This document shows positions 52,499 to 59,239 of a DNA stretch of 64,000 bases, piece after piece. Where the stretch lies: contig NZ_LMDI01000011.1 of assembly GCF_001425785.1 (NCBI RefSeq), positions 62,001 to 126,000 of the forward strand, given 5' to 3'. A program made the position numbers and the translations under genes. The notes under the pieces were generated by a model. The model ran no database searches, was not told where the DNA came from, and was given only the letters and a program-made list of their open reading frames with translations. The stretch is from Rhizobacter sp. Root1221 (GTDB taxonomy: Bacteria > Pseudomonadota > Gammaproteobacteria > Burkholderiales > Burkholderiaceae_C). Every line of letters begins with the position of its first letter. Within the stretch, counting starts at the first letter, position 1.

Positions 52499-52890
52499 GG
52501 GAGTTCCTTGATGCGCACTGCGATGTGCGGTGTCTCCCCGTCACGCGGGAAGCGCTTGACGATGAACAGCCCCACGACCTGACGGTCGTCGCCATAGACG
52601 CCGACCTGAGTCATGACGTCCATGATGGGCTTGGCGAGGTTGTCGCAGTCACCGGAGGGCGTGGTGAACTTCGACTTGGCGATGGGCTTGCAGACGAACT
52701 CCAGGGTGAGGTGGAGTTCGCCCATGAGCGGGGGAACGGAGCCGTCGAACTCCAGCCCCTCCAGCGCCTTCTTCAGTTCGAGCTTGTGGGCCTTGTAGCT
52801 GGCCGGGTCGTAGGCGCCCCACTTGGAGAAGCGGGGCCGCGGTGCCGGCTGGGGCACCACGTCGACGACGAATTCAGAAGTCGTCGTCAC
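52495..52890 (-). CDS. RusA-like Holliday junction endonuclease
   Basis: 131 residues from GTG 52890. RusA pattern: VPQPAPRPRFSKWGAYDPAS, a strand LHLTLEFVCKP and the catalytic acidic block TTPSGDCDNLAKPIMDVMTQ with two aspartates, then DDRQVVGLFIVKRF. In T7 the neighbouring position is held by endonuclease I (gp3), an unrelated junction resolvase, so this looks like a functional replacement. Confidence 0.82.
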   Translation of the reverse strand: MTTTSEFVVDVVPQPAPRPRFSKWGAYDPASYKAHKLELKKALEGLEFDGSVPPLMGELHLTLEFVCKPIAKSKFTTPSGDCDNLAKPIMDVMTQVGVYGDDRQVVGLFIVKRFPRDGETPHIAVRIKELP

Positions 52891-53464
52891 TGCCGCCTTC
52901 GTCGCCGCCGTCGCCGTCTTCGTCCGAGTCACGCAACGGCGCCTTCTTGGTGTCCGCTTCGTAGTCGTCTTCTTCCTCGAATCCGTCGTCGTCGTTGGCA
53001 CGGCGCTCCAGGAGCTGGACCTTGTTCAGGTACAGCGTGATGCCCTTGTTGGCACCCGTGTCGTACTCGGCAGCGCCGATGGACAGCTTGCCCCAGTCGC
53101 CGCTCTTGGCCGTGGCGCCGAGCGGGTTCTTCTTGGAGTCCATCTGCTCCGGCTTGTTGTTGGTCTTCGCCGACAGCAGCCAGAAGCCGCGCATGTTCTC
53201 CTTCTTCTCGTTGTCCTCGGCCAGGGCGTCGCCGTCCTTCACCGGGGCCGTGTCGCGCTTGCCCTTGGCGGCCTTGTGCAGGTCGATGAGCATGCGGGCG
53301 TACTCGTCGTTCTTGCCCTCGCCCTTCTTCAGGCGGAGCGAGCACTTGAACTTGTTCTTGCCGAACTCGGAGGCGTCGCGCTTGTCGAGCCACGCGTAGG
53401 TGAGGATGCCGGCGGGCGTGGCGCCCTTGTAGACGGTCTTGGTCTTGGGTTTGGAGTCAGCCAT
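52874..53464 (-). CDS. Single-stranded DNA-binding protein (T7 gp2.5-like)
   Basis: 196 residues. Basic/aromatic OB-like core (EFGKNKFKCSLRLKKGEG, TGANKGITLYLNKVQLLERR) and a strongly acidic C-terminal tail ending DSDEDGDGGDEGGSDDDF, with terminal phenylalanine as in T7 gp2.5, where this tail contacts DNA polymerase and helicase. Length and location between RNA polymerase and the resolvase also fit. Confidence 0.85.
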   Translation of the reverse strand: MADSKPKTKTVYKGATPAGILTYAWLDKRDASEFGKNKFKCSLRLKKGEGKNDEYARMLIDLHKAAKGKRDTAPVKDGDALAEDNEKKENMRGFWLLSAKTNNKPEQMDSKKNPLGATAKSGDWGKLSIGAAEYDTGANKGITLYLNKVQLLERRANDDDGFEEEDDYEADTKKAPLRDSDEDGDGGDEGGSDDDF

Positions 53465-53741
53465 GTGATGCGTTTGCCGGCGGGAGGGCCGGCGATGTAT
53501 TGAGGAGGGAGGTGGGGTCCTGGGCGGAGCGGTTGGCCCGCGCCCAATCGGTGGTGGTCAGGGCGCCGGCCTCACGGGCGGCGGCCCCGAGCTGCGCCGC
53601 GGTGAGCAGCAGCGCAAGGGAGAGGTCGAGCTTCGGCCGCCCCGACCGCTGCCAGATGTGCAGGCAGGCGGTGAGGGCGGCGTCGGTCATCGACGTGGCG
53701 AGAGGAGCGATGTCCTGCTCGCGCTGTCGGGAGAGGGTCAC
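53457..53741 (-). CDS. Small phage protein, unknown
   Basis: 94 residues (MTLSRQREQDIAPLATSMTD), helical and alanine/leucine rich. Overlaps both neighbours by a few bases. No function recognised. Confidence 0.55.
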   Translation of the reverse strand: MTLSRQREQDIAPLATSMTDAALTACLHIWQRSGRPKLDLSLALLLTAAQLGAAAREAGALTTTDWARANRSAQDPTSLLNTSPALPPANASHG

Positions 53742-54406
53742 CCGTCGATCTCGACCGTGGCGACCGGCTTCAGGCCCGTGAAGGCCGTCAGGTTGGGAAG
53801 CACCTGGATCGGGGACAGCACGAAGTACGCGTCGTCGTTCCAGTTGCGCGGGTCCTTGTAGACACGCAGAGTCACCTTCTTCGGTGCCCGGCCGACCTTC
53901 AGGTTGCGGTCCCCCTGGTGGCGGTGCGTACCGTCCGCGCGGTAGTTCGTCGAGACACGCTCGACACCCGCTTCGGTGCGCAGGGACACGCGGACACTGC
54001 CGCCGGCCCCGTAGGAGATCCCGGTGACCGCTTCCTTGGTCTTCGGGCAGTGCACGTCGCGGCCACGGGTGAACTCGTGGACCACGTTGACCTCCTGGAC
54101 TTGGGCGGTTGGTGTCGGGGTCGCAGGTGTCGCAGAGGCCGGCTCGTGGGCGGCATGCGTCATGACCAGACGGACGTACGGGCTGACTGCGTTCGTCCCG
54201 TCCGGGCGGAAGCAGCCGTAGCCGCCGCTGGTGCCCGGCGTGTGGACTTTCACGCTCTTAGGGTTGTTGCCGGAAGGCACGATGCTCGTGACGCTTTCCG
54301 AGGCCCGGTGGTCCGTGAAGATCACCTGAAACTTCGCGCCGGCCTGGAAGGCGGCGACGAGTTCGGCGTGGGAAGCGAAGGGCAGCTTGGTGGGGATGTT
54401 GATCAT
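53738..54406 (-). CDS. Hypothetical early phage protein
   Basis: 222 residues from ATG 54406 (MINIPTKLPFASHAELVAAF). A central Ala/Pro/Thr-rich linker separates a beta-rich N-terminal part (KFQVIFTDHRASESVTSIVP) from a basic C-terminal part (DGTHRHQGDRNLKVGRAPKK). It directly follows the catalytic RNA polymerase gene, across operator-like site 7. Function unknown. Confidence 0.6.
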   Translation of the reverse strand: MINIPTKLPFASHAELVAAFQAGAKFQVIFTDHRASESVTSIVPSGNNPKSVKVHTPGTSGGYGCFRPDGTNAVSPYVRLVMTHAAHEPASATPATPTPTAQVQEVNVVHEFTRGRDVHCPKTKEAVTGISYGAGGSVRVSLRTEAGVERVSTNYRADGTHRHQGDRNLKVGRAPKKVTLRVYKDPRNWNDDAYFVLSPIQVLPNLTAFTGLKPVATVEIDG

Positions 54407-54407
54407 G

Positions 54408-54430
54408 TAAGCAACTCGAACTATGTTCAG
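54408..54430. promoter_or_regulatory. Operator-like motif, site 7
   Basis: Contains TAAGCAACTCGAACTATG and spans the gap between the end of the catalytic RNA polymerase gene and the next start codon. The following gene has no obvious Shine-Dalgarno sequence. Confidence 0.45.
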
Positions 54431-56199
54431 GAAAAGAAGAACTCGGATTCCCGGACACGGGTGACGTCCAGGGAACCCAGGGTGGGCAGAGCGGGAAGAT
54501 CTGTGACACCGGAGTGCTGGGCGACGCTGTCGCGCCATTGCTCCAGGGCGGGGCCTTCGTACATGCGGACGAACTCCTCGCGGATGTGGCCGTTCAGGGT
54601 GTCCACGTTTCCGGCGTGCGCCCCGAACGAGTCGTGGACGAACGCCATGTCGCGGATGCCCTCGGCCTTCATGGCGGTGGCGGTGAGGCACAGGTGGGCC
54701 GCGTCGTAGCTGTGGACCACGTTCGGGGCTGCGCTGGACTTCTGCTTGCGGCGGTCGATGCCGGCCTTCTCGTTGGGTACGCCGATCTGAAACTTGACGA
54801 GCTTGGAGCCCAGCAGGGTCTCGACGCGCTTCACGTCGGACTTGACGTACGCCTGACGCACGGTGAACCCGGCCGGCGTCGTCCAGGTCAGGGGCAGCTC
54901 GCGCTCCGCCAGGAACTGGGCGACCTTCTGGAAATACTCCATCGCGGCCCGAGGGGCGCCGATGTTCGCGTCCAGTGCGTCGATCACCACGGTCTTCAGG
55001 TACTCGGCTGCGCGGTAGCGCTCCGACCCGTTCTCGAAGTGGTCGCAGAAGCCGTCGGCGATGAGCTGTGTCTTGATGCCGGGTGCCGTGACGCCGTAGG
55101 GGGTCGTCATGACGGCCCGCTTCACCGTCTTGCGTCCGACCTTGCCCAGCCAGCCGTTGGCGACGGCGTAGACCGCACGGGTCGCCTCGTCGCCGTCGCG
55201 GAGCCGACCGTCGGCCGCGTCACGAGCGATGCGCTCGATTGCAACCTTAGCGACGTCCGAGTAGATGTCCTCGCGCTTGCCAGTGGGCAGCACGTTGACG
55301 CAGGCCGCGGACAGCGGGTCGCGCATCATCGCGGACAGGTGCTGGATGCCCGAGCACGTTGCGTCCAGACGGACGGGGAGGTGCGACTCGAACGAGGCAG
55401 CGCTGCGCTCGCCGTTGAGCACGAGGAAGTCGCAGAGGCGGGCGATCTCGAAGCAGGCGGCCAGGGCCTCCCACGGAGAGTCGACGTCCTCGCTGGCCCA
55501 GAAGTCCGCGAAGGCCAGGGGGTCGCGGGCGGTCCCCAGGATCGACCCGAGGTTGTTGTCAGTCCAGTCGGCCCGGGCTTGCAGCGCGATCTTGTCCTGG
55601 CCGAAGGCGTTGGCACAGGCGACGTACATCCACCACTTCCCGTTCGGGCCCAGGCGCTCGGTCTGGGAGAAGGTCAGCAGTCCCTTGACCAGGGAGTCGC
55701 CCTGGGTGTGCAGGTCCTGGGCGGTGGGGTACACGCGGCCCCGGAAATCACAGGTGTGCGGGAACCACAGGGTTTCCGCCTTGGCGAGCTGACGGGCGAG
55801 GTCGAGCATGCGGTACAGCTTGAAGCGCTCGCACTCCATGTGCTTGTTCTTCGAGTACCGCTCGGCGCGAGGTTTCATGTAAGCGGACAGCGCGGCCTTG
55901 GCGGCGGCGTCGGTCTTGGCGAGAGCCTTCAGCGCTTCGAACTCGACCTCGCCCATCTTCGGCAGCTCGGGGAGGTTGTCGCGGGGAGGGACGGATGCGA
56001 CGGGGAAGCCGTCACGCACCACGTCTTCGACCACCCCCAGGACACTGCGATTCAGCGTCCATCGTGTCTTCTGGATCCAGTTGAGCGCTTCGAGCGAAGC
56101 GCCGTCCAGGGGGCGGTCAACGGCGCCCGTGTGGGCGCTGCGGAATTCGGGGGCCTTGACGGCCTTGTTCTTGATTGAGAGATATCCACCGGTCAGCAT
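54427..56199 (-). CDS. T7-type RNA polymerase, catalytic C-terminal polypeptide
   Basis: 590 residues equal to T7 RNA polymerase from about residue 280 to the end. The start MLTGGYLSIKNKAV aligns with T7 GITGGGYW. Catalytic elements: LPVRLDATCSGIQHLSAMMR (D537 region), GRKTVKRAVMTTPYG (equivalents of R627, K631 and Y639), MAFVHDSFGAHA (H811-D812) and a C-terminal foot ending SEFFFS. The promoter-specificity loop lies before PNVVHSYDAAH. ATG 56199 has its own ribosome site (AAAGGA, 6 bases). The N-terminal domain is encoded separately at 57885-58814. Confidence 0.93.
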   Translation of the reverse strand: MLTGGYLSIKNKAVKAPEFRSAHTGAVDRPLDGASLEALNWIQKTRWTLNRSVLGVVEDVVRDGFPVASVPPRDNLPELPKMGEVEFEALKALAKTDAAAKAALSAYMKPRAERYSKNKHMECERFKLYRMLDLARQLAKAETLWFPHTCDFRGRVYPTAQDLHTQGDSLVKGLLTFSQTERLGPNGKWWMYVACANAFGQDKIALQARADWTDNNLGSILGTARDPLAFADFWASEDVDSPWEALAACFEIARLCDFLVLNGERSAASFESHLPVRLDATCSGIQHLSAMMRDPLSAACVNVLPTGKREDIYSDVAKVAIERIARDAADGRLRDGDEATRAVYAVANGWLGKVGRKTVKRAVMTTPYGVTAPGIKTQLIADGFCDHFENGSERYRAAEYLKTVVIDALDANIGAPRAAMEYFQKVAQFLAERELPLTWTTPAGFTVRQAYVKSDVKRVETLLGSKLVKFQIGVPNEKAGIDRRKQKSSAAPNVVHSYDAAHLCLTATAMKAEGIRDMAFVHDSFGAHAGNVDTLNGHIREEFVRMYEGPALEQWRDSVAQHSGVTDLPALPTLGSLDVTRVRESEFFFS

Positions 56200-56247
56200 G
56201 AGAGGTCCTTTGTCAGCTAGGAGAGACCCCTTACGCGGGGCTAGTCG

Positions 56248-56268
56248 GCAACTCGAACTAGTTGCAGG
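56248..56268. promoter_or_regulatory. Palindromic operator-like motif, site 8
   Basis: Contains GCAACTCGAACTAGTTGC, the best palindromic copy, 49 bp upstream of the catalytic RNA polymerase gene and also 32 bp upstream of the divergent 99-aa gene. Well placed to repress both. Confidence 0.55.
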
Positions 56269-56299
56269 GTAAAGAGCGGGCGTGGGTAGACTGAGCCGG

Positions 56300-56599
56300 A
56301 TGTGGGTCTCAGTCGTTCAGCTACGTCGGGACGGGAAGACGCTGTCCAAGAAGGAGATCGCCGCGGCCGAGCGCCGGGAGGGCGTCCTGACGTTTGGCGG
56401 GTATCGCTTGATGGGCGTGCCGGAGGTCCAGTACAGCGCCACGCTGCGTGGCTCGGATTCGCCCGGCGCGATGGACTCGCTCAAGCCGCTCTACGGCGCA
56501 CGGCTCCGGTCAATAAAGGGCCCCGACATGCTCATTGCAGGGCGTGAGGTGAGACGGGACTCAGGCAAGCCGTCGGAGGAGGTCCCGCAGGCTTGGTAG
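56300..56599 (+). CDS. Plus-strand accessory protein 1 in the polymerase gap
   Basis: 99 residues from ATG 56300 (MWVSVVQLRRDGKTLSKKEI); a GTG at 56282 would add six. Small mixed alpha/beta protein with basic patches, no motif. Divergent from the catalytic RNA polymerase gene. Confidence 0.5.
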   Translation: MWVSVVQLRRDGKTLSKKEIAAAERREGVLTFGGYRLMGVPEVQYSATLRGSDSPGAMDSLKPLYGARLRSIKGPDMLIAGREVRRDSGKPSEEVPQAW

Positions 56600-56620
56600 G
56601 TTCGGGTACTGGGACAGTAG

Positions 56621-56641
56621 GCGACTGAGCTAGTTCGAGGC
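56621..56641. promoter_or_regulatory. Palindromic operator-like motif, site 9
   Basis: Contains ACTGAGCTAGTTCGAGG, between the 99-aa gene and the SWIM gene. Confidence 0.4.
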
Positions 56642-56754
56642 AGCGATGGCTGTGGCGCACGTCACGGTTAGGTTACATAAGCGAGGAGCTTCGCCACTCG
56701 CAGAAGGTCACCTCGCTCCAGAATGAGGTCCCAGTCGACCACTCCTTAGCGACG

Positions 56755-57096
56755 ATGAACCCCATTTCCGTGGAAGTCCACATCAAGGGCAGTACCGGCA
56801 CACCGTACGTAATCTCAGTTCTGCGAGATGCGATTCGGTTCCGAATTTCGTGTACGTGCCCCGCGGGAGAGCAGGGATCTCATTGCAAACATCGCCTCGC
56901 ACTCCTGTCGAATGACTTCAGCGCCGTACAGAATCACGACAAGGAGAAGCTGGCCGGCATGATCGCCGCGGCCGTGACTGGTACACCTCTTGAAGCGGCT
57001 CTGCTCGAACTCAATGCTGCGGAACTCGCAGCCAAAGTCGCTGCGGACCGTGCAAAGGTCGCAAAGAAAATCGTTGCGAGGATGATGCTTCAATGA
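56755..57096 (+). CDS. SWIM-type zinc-finger protein
   Basis: 113 residues. Residues about 33-47 read SCTCPAGEQGSHCKH, a CxC-x8-CxH SWIM zinc finger. A short beta region precedes it (NPISVEVHIKGSTGTPYVIS) and a helical Ala/Lys-rich tail follows. SWIM fingers bind DNA or protein and occur with helicases and recombination proteins. It is first in a two-gene operon with overlapping ATGA, running against the polymerase genes inside the split RNA polymerase locus. Function unknown. Confidence 0.7.
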   Translation: MNPISVEVHIKGSTGTPYVISVLRDAIRFRISCTCPAGEQGSHCKHRLALLSNDFSAVQNHDKEKLAGMIAAAVTGTPLEAALLELNAAELAAKVAADRAKVAKKIVARMMLQ

Positions 57097-57638
57097 AAAA
57101 ACGCAGAACTGAGAAGCTCTCACTCCAGTTTGTTGATCGGCTCGCGGCTGGTTGGGCGTTCGGCGTGGGCGATTGCTTTCGTATGCAGCTGGACATACGC
57201 CTTGACCGCCGCATGGACACCGACGCGAACAAGGCAAAGCGGATAAAACTGGGGCGACCTTTAAAAGACGAGGAGAAGGTCGCTAGGGCGGTCTGGACTC
57301 AGGGCGATCCGCCAGCTTACTCGTTCAGTCGCGGCCACGTCTTTCACGAGGTCCAGGAGTCTTCCACGGGTGTGCGACGCTCGCTCGTCATACACCGCGC
57401 CCTCCCTGACCCAGGGGCACTGGTAGAGGTGCTCACCACTGACGACGAGGGCGATGAGGTTGTGAACGTCGAGGAGAGTGACGAAGCAGACGACAAGGCC
57501 GGCTATGTCGACTACGAAATCCTCACGTATGTCCACGGGACTCTTGTTCACGAACGCGGCGCGGACGGCCTCACGGTCAAGAACGAGTCGTCTCGTTCGC
57601 AAGCGGCGTTTGTCGAGTTGCTGCGAACGGGGCGGTAG
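57093..57638 (+). CDS. SWIM-operon partner protein
   Basis: 181 residues, MKKRRTEKLSLQFVDRLAAG. Mixed alpha/beta with an acidic stretch (TTDDEGDEVVNVEESDEADD) near residue 125. Translationally coupled to the SWIM gene by ATGA. Not recognised. The pair converges on the 55-aa minus-strand gene. Confidence 0.6.
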   Translation: MKKRRTEKLSLQFVDRLAAGWAFGVGDCFRMQLDIRLDRRMDTDANKAKRIKLGRPLKDEEKVARAVWTQGDPPAYSFSRGHVFHEVQESSTGVRRSLVIHRALPDPGALVEVLTTDDEGDEVVNVEESDEADDKAGYVDYEILTYVHGTLVHERGADGLTVKNESSRSQAAFVELLRTGR

Positions 57639-57642
57639 TAGC

Positions 57643-57810
57643 CTATTGGTGTCGACGGTAACCCCGCCCGACAGGGAAGAACTGAGCGACGAGAGACTCC
57701 GGGTCAAAGCCTTGCTCTTGTAAGACGCGGACGAGGGCGAGAGGCAGGCGACGGTTGCCGGCCTGGAGGTGCGCGATAGCGCGCTCGAGTTCAGGAGAGG
57801 TGTGCAGCAT
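57643..57810 (-). CDS. 55-aa phage protein after promoter copy d
   Basis: MLHTSPELERAIAHLQAGNR to VGRGYRRHQ, mostly helical. It begins 28 bp downstream of promoter-like copy d, with a stop 5 bp from the convergent accessory operon. It has no similarity to the missing part of RNA polymerase. Function unknown. Confidence 0.5.
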   Translation of the reverse strand: MLHTSPELERAIAHLQAGNRRLPLALVRVLQEQGFDPESLVAQFFPVGRGYRRHQ

Positions 57811-57837
57811 GGTGGTCAGCGTGTGGTTGCGAAGGAC

Positions 57838-57868
57838 GGCGATAAGGTCGTCACCTTGCGGGGGTTTT
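57838..57868 (-). promoter_or_regulatory. Candidate phage RNA polymerase promoter, copy d
   Basis: Minus strand core ATAAAACCCCCGCAAGGTGA with the hairpin AAGGTGACGACCTT. Thirty bases (57838-57867) are identical to copy a. It lies just after the N-terminal polymerase gene and points toward the catalytic polymerase gene. Confidence 0.55.
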
Positions 57869-57871
57869 ATC

Positions 57872-57894
57872 TAAGCGACTCGAACTAGTCGTCG
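57872..57894. promoter_or_regulatory. Palindromic operator-like motif, site 10
   Basis: Contains GCGACTCGAACTAGTCG. It includes the stop codon of the N-terminal polymerase gene and abuts promoter-like copy d. Confidence 0.45.
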
Positions 57895-58814
57895 GCACAC
57901 GAAGGGTCCTCGGGTTCCTCGATCTGCTTGGAGGGCAGGTAGACGTAGTCCTTGGGCTCGCAGATCATCGGGAGCATGAACGGGCGGGCCAGCTCGTTCT
58001 GGTTGTGGCGCTGGGCCACAAAGGCCCGGCCGAGGTCCGTGAGCTGGAACATGAGCTTGGTCTTGAGGCCGTCACGGACCTCGGCGACCTCGAACCACCC
58101 GTCGACCGCCACGATCAGCGAAATGAGCGCCATGCCCACCCGGGTACGGACGGGCTGCTCCCATTCCTCGTGGACGAAGCGTTTGGCCTTCTTGGACCAC
58201 TTGGTAAACACGCGCTCGTCGACCTTGTCGTTGCGCTTCACCATCAGGTCGTAGAGGTTGGGCTCCCAGGGGGCGTCGGTTTCCTCCCGCTCCTCCTCGG
58301 CCTCCTTCTCGGCCTTCTTCCAGGCACGCAGGGCGACCTCGCGCTGGATCTTGCCGCCCAGGTCCGTCGCGCAGGACTGGAGTCCGGCCGGTTCGGCGCG
58401 GCTCAGGGCCGCCAGGACCGTGACGACGGCCAGGACCTCCGCGGGGAGCAGGAGGAGGGCGGCGAAATCGTCCGGGATCTTCTTGAGGTTCGGCGACGCG
58501 ATGGCGTCCCGGGCCTCCTGCTGCTTCAGGGCGACAGCGGTGGTCAAGGGGACGATCAGCTCGTCCGCGATCCGCTGGCCGGGCTCCAGGTCGCCGATGC
58601 CTCGGGCGACTAGCTGACCCTTGCGGGCGCCGCGCTGGACTTCGCGCTTGAGGGAGCGCTGGTAGCGCCAGACGCCTCGTGTGACTTGATAGTTCTCCCA
58701 GTCGCGTTGGGCGGCCTCGTCATGGAAGCCGGTGGCGGTGGGCACTGGTGGTTCGGGGATGTCGTCGGTGGGTTCGTTCCGGTCAGCGGGTGCAGTCAGC
58801 ATGTGGGGGATCAT
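57885..58814 (-). CDS. T7-type RNA polymerase, N-terminal-domain polypeptide
   Basis: 309 residues. It follows T7 RNA polymerase residues about 20-280: WENYQVTRGVWRYQRSLKRE matches the N-terminal helices, PAEVLAVVTVLAALSRAEPA the PEAVAYITIKTTLACL region, RTRVGMALISLIVAVDGWFE the HVGVRCIEMLIESTGMV region and LARPFMLPMICEPKDYV the ISPMFQPCVVPPKPWTG region. After that the two proteins part and it ends with its own tail (SKQIEEPEDPSCADD). This domain makes upstream promoter contacts and forms the RNA exit channel. It is first after attR; the in-frame MLTAPADRNE at residue 5 is an alternative start. Confidence 0.85.
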   Translation of the reverse strand: MIPHMLTAPADRNEPTDDIPEPPVPTATGFHDEAAQRDWENYQVTRGVWRYQRSLKREVQRGARKGQLVARGIGDLEPGQRIADELIVPLTTAVALKQQEARDAIASPNLKKIPDDFAALLLLPAEVLAVVTVLAALSRAEPAGLQSCATDLGGKIQREVALRAWKKAEKEAEEEREETDAPWEPNLYDLMVKRNDKVDERVFTKWSKKAKRFVHEEWEQPVRTRVGMALISLIVAVDGWFEVAEVRDGLKTKLMFQLTDLGRAFVAQRHNQNELARPFMLPMICEPKDYVYLPSKQIEEPEDPSCADD

Positions 58815-58907
58815 GTGGGGACCGCAACCCCGCTATCCTCCTAGGTGGGGGGTAGAGTGAGTTGCGGAGTTCTAGGCGTGACAACAACTTAGGCTGTCAG
58901 AGGCTTT

Positions 58908-58952
58908 CTCATAATCCTTTGGTCGTTGGTTCAAGTCCAACACGGCCTACCA
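58908..58952 (+). other. attR core (duplicated tRNA 3' part)
   Basis: 45 bp identical to 11022-11066, starting at CTCATAATCC and ending at CCA. The upstream half of the tRNA is absent, so this copy is not a functional tRNA. It marks the far end of the prophage. Confidence 0.92.
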
Positions 58953-59124
58953 GAATGCTCTGGAAGTCGCGGCAGTCGATGCCGCGACCCCGCACTCTCC
59001 CACTCGCAGCTTGAACGCTGCATCAAACGTCCGGCGGGCTCTCTTTTTCCCCGTCATGTCCTGCCGCAGTTGGCACCGCGTCCTCGACCGCGCTGTGCCA
59101 ACGCCGTTCATGGGCGCAGCATGG

Positions 59125-59220
59125 TTGAGGACAACGTCAATAAGCGATATAGTGAACATATCGTACATAGGCGATTTATTGAAAATATCGTCTATACGCG
59201 ATATGTTCGTGATATCGCCC
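59125..59220 (+). promoter_or_regulatory. hipBA promoter and operator cluster
   Basis: A -35 TTGAGG (59125-59130) and -10 TATAGT (59148-59153) with 17-bp spacing. Overlapping and downstream are palindromes: CGATAT-N7-ATATCG (59145-59163), TATCG-N8-CGATT (59159-59176), TATCG-N8-CGATA (59186-59203) and a GATATC at 59211. The TATCG-N8-CGATA form parallels the TATCC-N8-GGATA operators of E. coli hipBA, so autorepression by the HipBA complex is likely. Confidence 0.75.
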
Positions 59221-59239
59221 AACGACGATGAGGTGAGAT

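Larger units (their letters stand above)
11022..58952. mobile_element. Complete temperate T7-like podovirus prophage
   Basis: About 47.9 kb between identical 45-bp att cores. It holds a full T7-type gene set in T7 order on the minus strand: T7-type RNA polymerase (in two pieces), SSB, primase-helicase, DNA polymerase, exonuclease, portal, scaffold, capsid, tail tubes, internal core proteins, fibres, holin and both terminase subunits. Temperate additions are a tyrosine integrase, an XRE regulator and several oppositely oriented accessory genes. No large structural or replication gene looks frameshifted, so the element may still be active. It resembles Autographiviridae-type phages that carry integrases. 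Confidence 0.95.

Noticed and set aside
57643-57894. Frameshift or sequencing error splitting the RNA polymerase
   Set aside because: The halves are 1.7 kb apart, each with its own start and stop, and several genes lie between, so a simple frameshift cannot explain it.
58908-58952. A second tRNA gene
   Set aside because: Only the 45-bp 3' part is present; the acceptor 5' strand and D-arm are missing, so it is the attR remnant.
58926-59231. 101-codon plus-strand frame after attR
   Set aside because: It runs from the tRNA remnant through the hipBA promoter and operators; no ribosome site or protein-like composition.
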